DNA from: Oleispira sp036960605
GTDB taxonomy: Bacteria > Pseudomonadota > Gammaproteobacteria > Pseudomonadales > Oceanobacteraceae
Direction: 5' to 3'
DNA length: 64,000 nucleotides
Assembly (NCBI GenBank): GCA_036960605.1
Contig: JBALXI010000004.1
Location: forward strand, 62,001-126,000
The notes beneath the pieces were generated by a model, which was given only the letters and a program-made list of their open reading frames with translations, was not told the origin of the DNA and did no database searches. Positions 27,614-36,890 of the stretch are shown one piece after another; the stretch's first letter is position 1, and every line of letters starts with the position of its first letter. A program made the position numbers and the translations under genes.

Positions 27614-28618
27614 ATGTTGGACGGCTTATCGATACTAATCACTGGCGGCACAGGTTCTTTTGGAAGAGCCTTTGTACGGACCGTATTAACAAAATATCCA
27701 AGTATTAAACGCTTGGTCATTTTTTCGAGAGATGAATTAAAGCAATTCGAAATGTCTCAGGAGTTTCCAACTCAAAAATTTCCTCAGGTTCGATACTTTA
27801 TTGGCGATATTAGAGATGAGAAACGTTTAAAAAGAGCATTAGAGGGCATTGATGTTGTCATCCATGCAGCTGCTCTTAAACAAGTACCCGCCGCTGAATA
27901 TAATCCATTCGAATGCATTAAGACTAATGTATTAGGTGCTCAGAATTTAATCGAAGCTTGTTTTGATAATAATGTTAAAAAAGTAGTCGCTCTGTCGACA
28001 GATAAGGCAGCAGCGCCAGTTAATTTGTATGGAGCGACTAAGCTTTGCTCTGATAAATTATTCATTGCCGCGAATAATGTTAAAGGTGAGCGCGATATTC
28101 ATTTTAGCGTGGTGCGCTATGGCAATGTAATGGGTAGTCGGGGATCCGTGGTACCTTTCTTTATCGATAAGAAAAAAGAAGGTGTATTACCTATTACAGA
28201 CCCTGCAATGACGCGTTTCAATATCAGTCTGGATGATGGTGTCGAAATGGTTTTATGGACTCTGGAGCATGCCCTTGGTGGTGAGATTTTCGTCCCTAAA
28301 ATTCCTTCTTACAATATCGTCGATGTTGCAACGGCTATTGCCCCCGAGTGCGAACTGAAAGTTATTGGTATTCGTGCCGGTGAAAAATTGCATGAAGAAA
28401 TGATAACAACTTGTGACAGTATTAATACCGTAGATCTAGGGCGCTATTTTGCTATCTTGCCCAGTGGAGGTGAATACGATATTGATAGTTACTGTGTTGA
28501 AGCCGGTGGTATTAAAGTGGGTGAGAACTTTAGTTACAATAGCGGAAAGAATGAAGATTTCTTAAGCGTCGAACAGCTAAGAGAGTTAATAAAAATCCAC
28601 GTTACGTCAAAAGCGTGA
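27614..28618 (+). CDS. pseB: UDP-GlcNAc 4,6-dehydratase (inverting), PseB
   Basis: 334 residues. The extended SDR fold has the nucleotide motif ITGGTGSFGRAF at residue 8, HAAALKQVPAAEYNPFE, a Thr-Asp-Lys (STDKAAAPVNLYGATK) and the YxxxK motif in YGATK, followed by YGNVMGSRGSVVPFF. PseB converts UDP-GlcNAc to UDP-2-acetamido-2,6-dideoxy-beta-L-arabino-hexos-4-ulose, the first step to pseudaminic acid. It is the first gene of a run of tightly packed genes behind a sigma54 promoter. Confidence 0.95.
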   Translation: MLDGLSILITGGTGSFGRAFVRTVLTKYPSIKRLVIFSRDELKQFEMSQEFPTQKFPQVRYFIGDIRDEKRLKRALEGIDVVIHAAALKQVPAAEYNPFECIKTNVLGAQNLIEACFDNNVKKVVALSTDKAAAPVNLYGATKLCSDKLFIAANNVKGERDIHFSVVRYGNVMGSRGSVVPFFIDKKKEGVLPITDPAMTRFNISLDDGVEMVLWTLEHALGGEIFVPKIPSYNIVDVATAIAPECELKVIGIRAGEKLHEEMITTCDSINTVDLGRYFAILPSGGEYDIDSYCVEAGGIKVGENFSYNSGKNEDFLSVEQLRELIKIHVTSKA

Positions 28619-28622
28619 CATT

Positions 28623-29816
28623 ATGCCTGACGATATTAATTACATCCCTTATGGGAAGCAGGCAATAAATGATGACGATATTTCTGCAGTCATTGATGTC
28701 CTAAAGTCTGATTTTTTGACGCAGGGGCCAGTTGTTCCTAAATTTGAACAAGCAGTAACTGAGTATTGCCAGGCTAAGTATGGTATTGCAGTCAATAGCG
28801 CGACCTCGGCACTCCATATAGCGTGCTTAGCTCTTGAAGTCGGGCAAGGTGATCTTGTTTGGACTTCAGCAACGACCTTCGTAGCTTCATCAAACTGTGC
28901 ACTCTATTGTGGTGCGGAAGTCGATTTTTTAGATATTAATCCTCGAACTTTCAATATCGACGTTAAACATCTTGAAGAAAAACTTCAGTTAGCAAATGAA
29001 GAAAATCGGTTACCCAAGGTCGTTATTGTTGTCCATATGTGCGGTCAGCCTTGTGATATGGAAGAAATCCACACTTTATCAAAAAAATATAAATTTAAAA
29101 TTATCGAAGATGCTGCTCATGCGATTGGTAGTAGCTATAAAGAGTTTAAAACAGGCAGTTGTCAATTCAGTGATATCACAACGTTTAGTTTTCATCCGGT
29201 AAAAATTATTACTACTGCTGAGGGCGGTTTAGCGGTAACGAATAATGAAGTGCTTGCCAATAAAATGAGATTGTTGAGAAACCATGGGATTACTCGCGAA
29301 GAGAGTGAAATGGTTAATCAACCTGTCGGTGGTTGGTACTATGAACAAATAATGCTCGGCTTTAATTATCGCATGACAGAGCTGCAAGCGGCATTAGGCC
29401 TTAGTCAGCTTTCTAGGCTTGACGGATTTGTAACTCGAAGAAATGAACTGGCTAAAAATTATAATGACTTGTTAAAGGCATTACCCATTGAAGTGCCTTT
29501 TATTATTGGTGATAGAGAAAGTAGTTTTCATTTATATGTCATCTGCTTGAAGTTAGATGAAATTAAACTTTCACATCGCGATATATTTTCAAAGTTACGC
29601 TCTTTTGGAATTGGGGTGAATTTACATTATATGCCAGTATATTTACAACCTTATTATCAAGGCCTAAATTTTTCCGAAGGTAAGTTTGTCAAGGGGTATT
29701 GTGTAGAGGCTGAATCGTATGCAAATAGTGCTATTAGTCTCCCACTGTTTCCTTCCCTAGCTCTGGAAGATCAGGTTAGTATTGTGGCTCAATTAAAGGA
29801 GCTGTTATGCCAATAA
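28623..29816 (+). CDS. pseC: UDP-4-keto sugar C4 aminotransferase PseC
   Basis: 397 residues, DegT/DnrJ/EryC1 PLP aminotransferase. It begins INYIPYGKQAINDDDISAVI, has NSATSALHIACLAL, the aspartate in KIIEDAAHAIGSSYKE and the PLP lysine in TTFSFHPVKIITTAEGG. It adds the 4-amino group to the PseB product. It is 4 bp from pseB and overlaps pseF by 10 bp. Confidence 0.94.
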   Translation: MPDDINYIPYGKQAINDDDISAVIDVLKSDFLTQGPVVPKFEQAVTEYCQAKYGIAVNSATSALHIACLALEVGQGDLVWTSATTFVASSNCALYCGAEVDFLDINPRTFNIDVKHLEEKLQLANEENRLPKVVIVVHMCGQPCDMEEIHTLSKKYKFKIIEDAAHAIGSSYKEFKTGSCQFSDITTFSFHPVKIITTAEGGLAVTNNEVLANKMRLLRNHGITREESEMVNQPVGGWYYEQIMLGFNYRMTELQAALGLSQLSRLDGFVTRRNELAKNYNDLLKALPIEVPFIIGDRESSFHLYVICLKLDEIKLSHRDIFSKLRSFGIGVNLHYMPVYLQPYYQGLNFSEGKFVKGYCVEAESYANSAISLPLFPSLALEDQVSIVAQLKELLCQ

Positions 29817-30502
29817 AAGTGGCCATTATTCCTGCCCGCGGTGGCAGTAAAAGAATTCCTAGGAAAAACATCAAAGATTTTTTTGGTAAACCAATGATTG
29901 CTTGGTCTATCGAAGCCGCAAAAAAATCAGAAATATTTGATCGTATTATTGTTTCGACCGATGACGAAGAAATAGCTGCAATTGCACGGAAGTGGGGGGC
30001 TGAGGTTCCTTTTATGCGACCTGCTGATTTGTCTGATGATCATACTGCAACTATCCCTGTCATTGCACATGCAGTTAAGTGGTTGATTTCTCAGGGGGTA
30101 GAAGTTGGTTCAGTTTGCTGTATTTACGCAACAGCTCCTTTTATCCTAGAGCAAGATGTTGAGGCAGGATTAAAAAAATTAAATTCAGGTAAGTGGAGTT
30201 ATTGTTTCTCAGCGACTGAATATTCAGCGCCAATCTTTAGAAGTTTTAAAAAATTGGAAACTGGTGGTGTTGAAATGTTTTATCCTGATAATTTTAATTC
30301 ACGATCGCAAGACCTTCCAAAAGCCTTGCATGATGCAGGACAATTCTATTGGGGGCATGCAGATTCATGGTTAAGTAACGGGGTGTTCTTTTGTGAATCC
30401 TCTTCATTAATTGAAATTCCTAGGTGGCGAGTGCAGGATATTGATACGGAAGATGATTGGTATAGGGCAGAGCTGCTGGCTGCTTTGTTATTAGCTAAAT
30501 GA
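29807..30502 (+). CDS. pseF: CMP-pseudaminic acid cytidylyltransferase PseF
   Basis: 231 residues. The nucleotidyltransferase motif is IIPARGGSKRIPRKNIKDF at the N-terminus, followed by FGKPMIAWSIEAA, STDDEEIAAIA and the C-terminal VQDIDTEDDW. It activates pseudaminic acid with CTP to give the donor used by the flagellin glycosyltransferase. It overlaps both neighbours (10 bp with pseC, 4 bp with pseG). Confidence 0.94.
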   Translation: MPIKVAIIPARGGSKRIPRKNIKDFFGKPMIAWSIEAAKKSEIFDRIIVSTDDEEIAAIARKWGAEVPFMRPADLSDDHTATIPVIAHAVKWLISQGVEVGSVCCIYATAPFILEQDVEAGLKKLNSGKWSYCFSATEYSAPIFRSFKKLETGGVEMFYPDNFNSRSQDLPKALHDAGQFYWGHADSWLSNGVFFCESSSLIEIPRWRVQDIDTEDDWYRAELLAALLLAK

Positions 30503-31602
30503 AGATCTTTCTATTTCGAGTAGATTTTTCTAAGCAAATAGGTTTAGGGCACTTTAGTCGCTGTTTAAATCTAGCAGAAGAGCTATTGGTAAGAGGTATT
30601 AAGAGCCGATTTATCTGTCGTTATTCATCTGAAATTAAACGGATTAAGTTTTCTAGTGACAAACGTATAATTTGGTTGCCAGAACTTTCAGAGGATGAGA
30701 AGAGTAGTATTACTAATAATCATTTGTCATGGTTAGGTTGTGATATGAAAAAGGATGCAGAGCAAACACTGACTAGTATGCAGGAATATACTAAGGATGA
30801 GATTAATCTCGTTATTGACCATTACTCAATAGATCAGGAATGGTTGGATTTGATCTCATCTGCTTGCCAAAAATTAATCTTAATCGATGATATGGCCCAC
30901 CGAAGATTAAATGTAGATTTCATTATAAATCAAAATTTGAATGCGAATCAGTCGATGTATGGGACGCTAGGATTATCGAATAACCAACTATTATTTGGTT
31001 CTGACTACGCTTTATTAGCAAAAAACTATCAGTCTATTAGGGGTATTCAGATAGCAGCTAAGCAAGAATTAAAATCTAGTTCTATCCTTGTTTTTTTAGG
31101 TGGTGGTGATGTAGCAGAATTAACTTTAAGGGTTGTTGAGGAAATATTATCGTTGAAGAGAAAGGATATTACTCTATCAATAGTTCTTGCGGCGCATAAT
31201 TATACCTATTCAAAATTAAAAGAGCTTAGTCTAGCGAATCCAACCGTAAAGGTATATGCGTATATCGATGATATGGCTACCTTTATTGCTCAGCATGAGT
31301 TTGCCATTGGAGCTGCAGGTGTTTCTTCATTAGAGAGGGCATGTTTAGGGGTTCCTACTATTACATTCTCAATTGCAGAGAATCAAAATAAAATTTTAAC
31401 TGCTCTAGGTGACGCCGGTTGTATATTAATTGCTAATCAGCAGATGTTAGGTAAAAATGATTTATTTATTAGCCAAGTTGAGTTGCTCTTAGATAACTTA
31501 GGATACAGGAAGAAACTAAAGGTGCGTGGTATGACACTTGTTGATGGGAAAGGAACAAGTCGGGTAGTGAATAGGTTACTGAGTAATCATTATGAAAACT
31601 GA
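30499..31602 (+). CDS. pseG: UDP-sugar hydrolase PseG
   Basis: 367 residues. It begins FLFRVDFSKQIGLGHFSRCL, the PseG signature; the GT-B fold shows VFLGGGD in the middle and IGAAGVSSLERACLGVPTIT in the C-terminal half. PseG removes UDP from UDP-2,4-diacetamido-2,4,6-trideoxy-beta-L-altropyranose. It is longer than the Campylobacter enzyme as I recall it, but without an obvious fused PseH GNAT domain. ATGA overlap with pseF. Confidence 0.92.
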   Translation: MKIFLFRVDFSKQIGLGHFSRCLNLAEELLVRGIKSRFICRYSSEIKRIKFSSDKRIIWLPELSEDEKSSITNNHLSWLGCDMKKDAEQTLTSMQEYTKDEINLVIDHYSIDQEWLDLISSACQKLILIDDMAHRRLNVDFIINQNLNANQSMYGTLGLSNNQLLFGSDYALLAKNYQSIRGIQIAAKQELKSSSILVFLGGGDVAELTLRVVEEILSLKRKDITLSIVLAAHNYTYSKLKELSLANPTVKVYAYIDDMATFIAQHEFAIGAAGVSSLERACLGVPTITFSIAENQNKILTALGDAGCILIANQQMLGKNDLFISQVELLLDNLGYRKKLKVRGMTLVDGKGTSRVVNRLLSNHYEN

Positions 31603-32233
31603 ATGTATCATTAATATCGTTTTCGACGAAAATAGCTGGATTGAGGATTACATTTCTGATTTTATATTGAAGCTAAAGGATTTAAATTTTCGCGTTCATG
31701 AATGTAATCTTTATGCTGATATGCTTGAAGGTTATGCTGCATTTTTTTTAGGATGTACAAAAATAGCTAATGTCAGTGATTTAAATAAAAACAAATTCAA
31801 TTTGGTAGTCCATGAAAGTGATTTGCCTGCAGGAAAAGGCTTTGCTCCCCTTACTTGGCAAATCTTGGAGGGGAAGTCAGAAATCCCTGTTTGTTTGATC
31901 GACGCAGCAGAAAAAATGGATAGTGGAGACATCTATTTAAAAGATTTTTTGCGATTTGAAGGGCACGAACTGTGTGCTGATATTCGAAAAGCTCAAGCAG
32001 AGATTAGTTTCAAGTTGTGCTTGCAGTTTTTAACTGAAAATCCATCACCGTTCGCGCAGGCAGGAGAAGAGTCATTCTATGTAAGGCGTACCGCTAGGGA
32101 TAGTGAATTGTCATTGACTGCGACATTGAATGATTTATTTCCTCTTTTAAGGGTTGCAGATAACAAAAGATATCCTGCTTATTTTGTTAAAAATGGAATT
32201 AAATATAAGGTTTTAATTGAACAGGATGGATAA
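31592..32233 (+). CDS. Formyltransferase-family protein 1 (sugar N-formylation?)
   Basis: 213 residues. The core VVHESDLPAGKGFAPLTWQI followed by DAAEKMDSGDIYLK is the formyl-THF-dependent formyltransferase fold (His, Gly-rich loop and the later Asp in MDSGD). The canonical Asn of the N-x-H motif is replaced (V-V-H here). The first ~70 residues lack a full family N-terminal subdomain. It overlaps pseG by 11 bp and the second formyltransferase gene by up to 17 bp. N-formylation of an amino-sugar intermediate is the probable role (inference); catalysis with the altered motif is not certain. Confidence 0.75.
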   Translation: MKTECIINIVFDENSWIEDYISDFILKLKDLNFRVHECNLYADMLEGYAAFFLGCTKIANVSDLNKNKFNLVVHESDLPAGKGFAPLTWQILEGKSEIPVCLIDAAEKMDSGDIYLKDFLRFEGHELCADIRKAQAEISFKLCLQFLTENPSPFAQAGEESFYVRRTARDSELSLTATLNDLFPLLRVADNKRYPAYFVKNGIKYKVLIEQDG

Positions 32234-32918
32234 TTATATATTTGCGGCAAGTAAGAGTTGGAGTCAGCAGGCATTTGATCGTTATAGATATAGGCTTCCA
32301 GGTCGTTGGGTTATTGTAACGAATCCAGATGATTTAACTGAAGAATTAATTGAAGCATTACAGCCTAAATATATATTTTTTCCGCATTGGTCGTGGAAGG
32401 TTAGTGCGAAAATTCACGAAAAGGCATCTTGTATTTGTTTTCATATGACAGACCTTCCTTATGGTCGGGGCGGAAGTCCTCTACAAAACTTGATTGTAAG
32501 AGGGCATGAGGAAACAAAAATATCAGCCCTGAAAATGGTAGAAGAAATGGATGCAGGGCATATTTATTTAAAAGAATCATTAAGTTTGACTGGTAGCGGC
32601 TTAGAGATATTTGAACGAGCATCTGATGTTATCTTAGGAATGATATTAAAAATCTGCACGGAATTATTTGTAGTTACTCCGCAGGAAGGGAAGATTGTTA
32701 GTTTTAAGCGACGTAATGAAGAACAAAGTGAATTGACATCTGATTTATCTCTTCTGCAAGTATTTGATCATATACGCATGCTCGATATTCCGGGATACCC
32801 TCATGCATTTATTAAAAATAATAAATTGGTTTATGAATTTACACAGGCAGTTTCTCACGATAATAAGATTTATGCCCATGTAGTTATTAGTCAGGAAGAG
32901 AATGATGATAATAGATGA
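32217..32918 (+). CDS. Formyltransferase-family protein 2 (sugar N-formylation?)
   Basis: 233 residues if translated from TTG at 32217, which has AAGG six bases upstream; an ATG at 32226 is the alternative but has no spaced ribosome-binding site. The core ICFHMTDLPYGRGGSPLQNL, then ALKMVEEMDAGHIYLK, matches the formyltransferase family with His and Asp in place and the N of N-x-H replaced by Cys. The C-terminal part (FDHIRMLDIPGYPHAFI) resembles the C-terminal region of protein 1 (PLLRVADNKRYPAYFV). The two genes are adjacent, diverged paralogues lying where pseH is commonly found. Confidence 0.78.
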   Translation: MNRMDNYIFAASKSWSQQAFDRYRYRLPGRWVIVTNPDDLTEELIEALQPKYIFFPHWSWKVSAKIHEKASCICFHMTDLPYGRGGSPLQNLIVRGHEETKISALKMVEEMDAGHIYLKESLSLTGSGLEIFERASDVILGMILKICTELFVVTPQEGKIVSFKRRNEEQSELTSDLSLLQVFDHIRMLDIPGYPHAFIKNNKLVYEFTQAVSHDNKIYAHVVISQEENDDNR

Positions 32919-33945
32919 TCGATTGATAGGAGTGGGATATCCCCCTTACATTATTGCTGAAGTATCTGCTAATCATAATGGTGATATTCAGCAGGCTTTG
33001 GATACGATTACTATGGCTAAAGATATGGGAGCCGATGCAGTCAAAATTCAAACTTATACTCCAGAGACTATGACTATTGAATGCGATAATAATGATTTTA
33101 AGGTGCTTGGTGGTCTATGGGATGGGTATTCATTATTCGAGCTATATAAATGGGCTCAAACTCCTTTTGAATGGCATGAACAACTTTTTCAACATGCTAA
33201 GAAAATAGGGATTACTTTATTCTCGACCCCCTTTGATGAGAGTGCTGTTGATTTATTAGATAGTTTAGATTCACCTGCTTATAAAATCGCATCGTTTGAA
33301 GCAACTGACTTACCTCTAATTGACTATGTTAGTCGTAAGAAAAAACCCATGATTGTATCAACTGGATTGGTAAATCTAGAGGAAATCGAAGATGTTGTAG
33401 CTACGATCAAGCAAGCGGGGAATAATGATTTTGCACTTTTGCATTGCATTAGTAGCTACCCTGCACCAGTCAATGCATCAAACTTGAAAACAATACTGGA
33501 TATGCAAGCTAGATTTTCTGTGTCAATTGGGTTATCTGATCATAGTAAAGGTGTTGATGTTGCAATTGCGGCTGTAGCTCTTGGTGCTTGTATTATAGAA
33601 AAACATGTCACTTTAGATCGGAATAATGGAAGTCCTGACGCAGAATTTTCTTTAGAACCTAATGAATTAAAAGAGCTATGTGAACGCAGCTATAATACGT
33701 GGATTTCTTTAGGTGTGGCGTCTTATGATAGAAAATCAGTAGAAGAAAGTAGTATGAAATTTCGTCGATCACTCTACTTTGTGAAGAACATGGCGAAGGG
33801 GGAGGTAATAACAGACAAGCATGTAAGAAGAATTCGACCAGGTTATGGATTAGCACCAAAACATATTAACAATGTCATTGGAAAAAATGCAGCTCGAGAT
33901 ATCTCCCGTGGCGAATCCGTACAATGGAGTTCATTTCATGAGTAA
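32902..33945 (+). CDS. pseI: Pseudaminic acid synthase PseI
   Basis: 347 residues. The NeuB barrel has YIIAEVSANHNGDIQQAL, DAVKIQTYTPETMTIE and LLHCISSYPAP; the C-terminal SAF domain begins near residue 285 (RSLYFVKNMAKGEVITDKHV). It condenses phosphoenolpyruvate with 2,4-diacetamido-2,4,6-trideoxy-L-altrose. The N-terminal wording is PseI-like rather than NeuB- or LegI-like, which supports pseudaminic acid as the island's nonulosonic acid. Its start overlaps the upstream gene by 17 bp. Confidence 0.94.
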   Translation: MMIIDDRLIGVGYPPYIIAEVSANHNGDIQQALDTITMAKDMGADAVKIQTYTPETMTIECDNNDFKVLGGLWDGYSLFELYKWAQTPFEWHEQLFQHAKKIGITLFSTPFDESAVDLLDSLDSPAYKIASFEATDLPLIDYVSRKKKPMIVSTGLVNLEEIEDVVATIKQAGNNDFALLHCISSYPAPVNASNLKTILDMQARFSVSIGLSDHSKGVDVAIAAVALGACIIEKHVTLDRNNGSPDAEFSLEPNELKELCERSYNTWISLGVASYDRKSVEESSMKFRRSLYFVKNMAKGEVITDKHVRRIRPGYGLAPKHINNVIGKNAARDISRGESVQWSSFHE

Positions 33946-34624
33946 GCGGATCATGATTGTAGCAGCTCACCCAGACGATGAAGCTTTAGGTTGTGCGGGA
34001 CTGATTGGAAAGATTAAAAAAGATGGAAATGAATTTGCGCTTGTATTTATGACAGATGGTATATCAAGCAGGGTGACTGATGATGTTGCCATTCTTAAGC
34101 GTCAACAAGGGGGTGATAAAGCACTTGATTTTGTAAATCCAGATTATATGCATGTTTTTGATTATCCAGACAACCAAATGGATACTGTTCCTTTATTACA
34201 AATAGTTAAGGGTATTTCTAAATGTATTGCCGAATTTAAGCCTGAAATTGTAATAACTCATTGGTCTGGTGACTTGAATATAGATCATAGGATAACTTAC
34301 CAAGCGGTGGTTACGGCCATTCGTCCAGAACCAAGCCAGTATGTCCAGCAACTATGGTGTTTTGAAGTGAACTCAAGTAGTGATTATATTGCCGGGAATC
34401 AAGTATTTTCTCCCAATGTATTTGTCGATATTAGTGATTATTGGTCTTTCAAGGAGGAGTACTTGGCCTGTTACTCAGAGGAAATTAGGCCTTTTCCACA
34501 TTCACGCTCAGTGGAAGCAATCAAAGCAAAAGCAATGACAAGAGGTTCTCAAGTAGGAGTCAGTATGGCTGAAGCATTTCTTTGTGAGCGTCGTATTATT
34601 AAGGATGGGGAATGCCTAAATTAA
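33938..34624 (+). CDS. PIG-L (LmbE-like) N-acetyl-sugar deacetylase
   Basis: 228 residues from ATG 33938. The frame is open further upstream inside pseI, but GGAG eight bases before this ATG and the family start fix it. Zinc ligands are visible in AHPDDEALGCAG and in THWSGDLNIDHR. PIG-L enzymes deacetylate N-acetylglucosamine-type substrates. In this context it may remove an acetyl group so another acyl (formyl or acetamidino) can be added, or act in a second sugar pathway; both are inference. It overlaps pseI by 8 bp. Confidence 0.88.
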   Translation: MSKRIMIVAAHPDDEALGCAGLIGKIKKDGNEFALVFMTDGISSRVTDDVAILKRQQGGDKALDFVNPDYMHVFDYPDNQMDTVPLLQIVKGISKCIAEFKPEIVITHWSGDLNIDHRITYQAVVTAIRPEPSQYVQQLWCFEVNSSSDYIAGNQVFSPNVFVDISDYWSFKEEYLACYSEEIRPFPHSRSVEAIKAKAMTRGSQVGVSMAEAFLCERRIIKDGECLN

Positions 34625-35589
34625 AAGTAGCTATTGTTGGTTGTGGTAATATTGCTGGTGGATTCGACAATTCGCGCGATATTGGTAAGGAGCTTCCTTA
34701 TTCGCACGTAGGTGCTTATCAGTGTCACAATGAGTTTGAGGTAGTTGCTTGTATAGATACTGACTCTGTAAAAGCAGTTGAATTTCAGGAGCGGTGGAAT
34801 ATTAAAAATAATTACCCGTCCTTAACTCAGTTAGCTAAATCATCAATTGATGTAATTAGTATTTGTAGTCCAACAGATTGTCATTATCAACATCTCCTTG
34901 AAGCAATTGAATTGCAGCCAACCTTAATATTTTGTGAAAAGCCTATTACAAAAAATAAACAAGAAACCGAGCACATTTTGGAGTTATGTGAGAAAAATAA
35001 AATTCTGATCGCTGTTAATTATAGTCGTTGTTGGGATCCAAAAATACAAGCTCTTAAAGAAGCTATAGGTAATAAGGAGTATGGTGAACTTAGATCGATT
35101 ACAGCATCTTATAGTAAGGGACTGTTCAATAATGGTTCACATTTAGTTAATTTATTTCAGTATTTATTAGGAGCAATAAATATTCTATATGTTGGTAGGA
35201 AGTATGATGATTATTTTTCAAATGATCCTACTTGTAGTTTTGTTGTAGAAGATGCACGTGGTATTGAGGTGCAAGTATCTTCTGGTAAAAGTCAAGATTA
35301 TAGTAATTTCGAAATGTGTTTGAATTTTTCTAAAAAACAGTTGTCAATGATTAATGGAGGATTGAACTGGCAATTTAGAAATACTGAAAATAGCCAAGAA
35401 TTTTTTGGATATAAAGTATTGTCTGAACCGGTGATGGAAAGTGGAGCGTATGCTGAGTGTATGATGGCTGCGGTTGAAAATATTTTTCAGACATTGCAAG
35501 GTGATGAACGTTTGAATGTTGATATATACTCGGCCGTTAGAACACAAAACCTATGCCAAGAAATTATAACTTTTAGAGCAGAAACATGA
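34612..35589 (+). CDS. Gfo/Idh/MocA-family NAD(P)-dependent oxidoreductase
   Basis: 325 residues. The N-terminal Rossmann motif is KVAIVGCGNIAGGFD, followed by ISICSPTDCHYQHLLEA and the catalytic-region FCEKPITKNKQE (EKP motif). These enzymes oxidise ring hydroxyls of nucleotide sugars or free sugars; the partner aminotransferase is the next gene. The two together suggest conversion of a hydroxyl to a keto group and then to an amine. Substrate unknown. Overlaps of 13 bp upstream and 4 bp downstream. Confidence 0.85.
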   Translation: MPKLKVAIVGCGNIAGGFDNSRDIGKELPYSHVGAYQCHNEFEVVACIDTDSVKAVEFQERWNIKNNYPSLTQLAKSSIDVISICSPTDCHYQHLLEAIELQPTLIFCEKPITKNKQETEHILELCEKNKILIAVNYSRCWDPKIQALKEAIGNKEYGELRSITASYSKGLFNNGSHLVNLFQYLLGAINILYVGRKYDDYFSNDPTCSFVVEDARGIEVQVSSGKSQDYSNFEMCLNFSKKQLSMINGGLNWQFRNTENSQEFFGYKVLSEPVMESGAYAECMMAAVENIFQTLQGDERLNVDIYSAVRTQNLCQEIITFRAET

Positions 35590-36890
35590 TTGAAACTTCA
35601 AAGATTATAAGTAAGTTAGCTTTGCTTGGAGGCGAAGCAACAATTTCGGATCCATTTCCAGTTTATCGAAGTTTAGGGGTAGAAGAAAAAATAGCAGTGA
35701 ATTCTGTGATGGATAGTGGAGTATTGTCCAATTTTTTAGGTTGTTGGCATGATGATTTTTATGGGGGTAAAAAAGTACGAGAGTTTGAAAAGGCTTGCCA
35801 AGATTTTTTTAAGGTAAAGCATGCAATTACTGTCAACTCTTGGACTTCTGGCTTGATTGCAGCTGTTGGAGCACTTGATATTGAACCTGGAGATGAAATT
35901 ATTGTAAGTCCTTGGACTATGTGTGCGAGCGCTACTGCAATATTACACTGGAATGCTATTCCAGTTTTTGCCGATATCGATCCTAATACCTTTAATATAG
36001 ACCCTGTAAGTGTAGAGAAAAATATCACTTCACGTACAAAAGCAATTATGGCGATTGACATATTTGGCCAATCTGCGGATATGGACGCTTTAAGAGTGAT
36101 TGCCAATAAGCACAATCTAAAAATAATTTCTGATACTGCTCAGGCACCAGGTGCTTTATATGACGGAAAGTTTGCTGGGACTATAGCTGATATAGGAGGT
36201 TATAGTTTGAATTATCATAAACACATCCATACCGGTGAAGGAGGCGTGGTTGTTACGAATGATGATGCACTAGCTGAGAGAGTACGATTAATCCGTAATC
36301 ATGCAGAAGCTGTCGTTGAAGATAAAGGAGAGGAAAAAATCAATAATATGCTGGGTTATAATTTCCGTTTGGGTGAGCTTGAGTGCGCAATTGGTATCGA
36401 GCAGCTTAAAAAATTACCTAATATTATTTTGTTCCGCCAACAGCTTGCAGATAGATTGAATGCAGGTTTAGCTAATTTAAAAGGTTTAACCTTACCAATC
36501 GTGAAAGAGAAAGCTAGTCATGTTTATTATATGTATTGCATGACTTTGGATATAGATGAGCTAGGTGTATCACGTGATGTTATAGCTGATGCACTAGACG
36601 CGGAAGGGGTCATGCTTTACCGTCGTTATCAGAACTTGCATCTATTACCTATGTATCAGAAAAAAATTGCCTATGGGAATGATGGGTTTCCTTGGACATC
36701 AAATCTTGTCAGTCGAGATGTCAGCTATGAAAAAGGCATTTGTCCGGTAGCAGAAAAATTAAATGATGAAACATTCTTAGGTTTTGGTATGTGTGTTTAC
36801 CAGCTATCAACTGATGATATAGATTTGATAGTCTCGGCATTCATAAAGGTTTGGGATAATTTACAAGAATTAAAAAATGAAATCAATTAG
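35586..36890 (+). CDS. DegT/DnrJ/EryC1 sugar aminotransferase (second one in the island)
   Basis: 434 residues. PLP-dependent fold with NSWTSGLIAAVGALDIEPGD, the Asp in KIISDTAQAPGALYDG and the Schiff-base Lys in GGYSLNYHKHIHTGEGG. It is distinct from PseC in sequence and length (434 against 397). It follows the Gfo/Idh/MocA oxidoreductase with an ATGA overlap, so it is the likely transaminase for that enzyme's keto product. It overlaps the GNAT gene by 14 bp. Exact sugar unknown. Confidence 0.87.
   Translation: MIETSKIISKLALLGGEATISDPFPVYRSLGVEEKIAVNSVMDSGVLSNFLGCWHDDFYGGKKVREFEKACQDFFKVKHAITVNSWTSGLIAAVGALDIEPGDEIIVSPWTMCASATAILHWNAIPVFADIDPNTFNIDPVSVEKNITSRTKAIMAIDIFGQSADMDALRVIANKHNLKIISDTAQAPGALYDGKFAGTIADIGGYSLNYHKHIHTGEGGVVVTNDDALAERVRLIRNHAEAVVEDKGEEKINNMLGYNFRLGELECAIGIEQLKKLPNIILFRQQLADRLNAGLANLKGLTLPIVKEKASHVYYMYCMTLDIDELGVSRDVIADALDAEGVMLYRRYQNLHLLPMYQKKIAYGNDGFPWTSNLVSRDVSYEKGICPVAEKLNDETFLGFGMCVYQLSTDDIDLIVSAFIKVWDNLQELKNEIN

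Noticed and set aside
33872..33937. Longer N-terminus for the PIG-L deacetylase starting inside pseI
   Set aside because: The family motif starts at MSKRIMIVAAHPDDE, and a ribosome-binding site (GGAG) is correctly spaced for the ATG at 33938.
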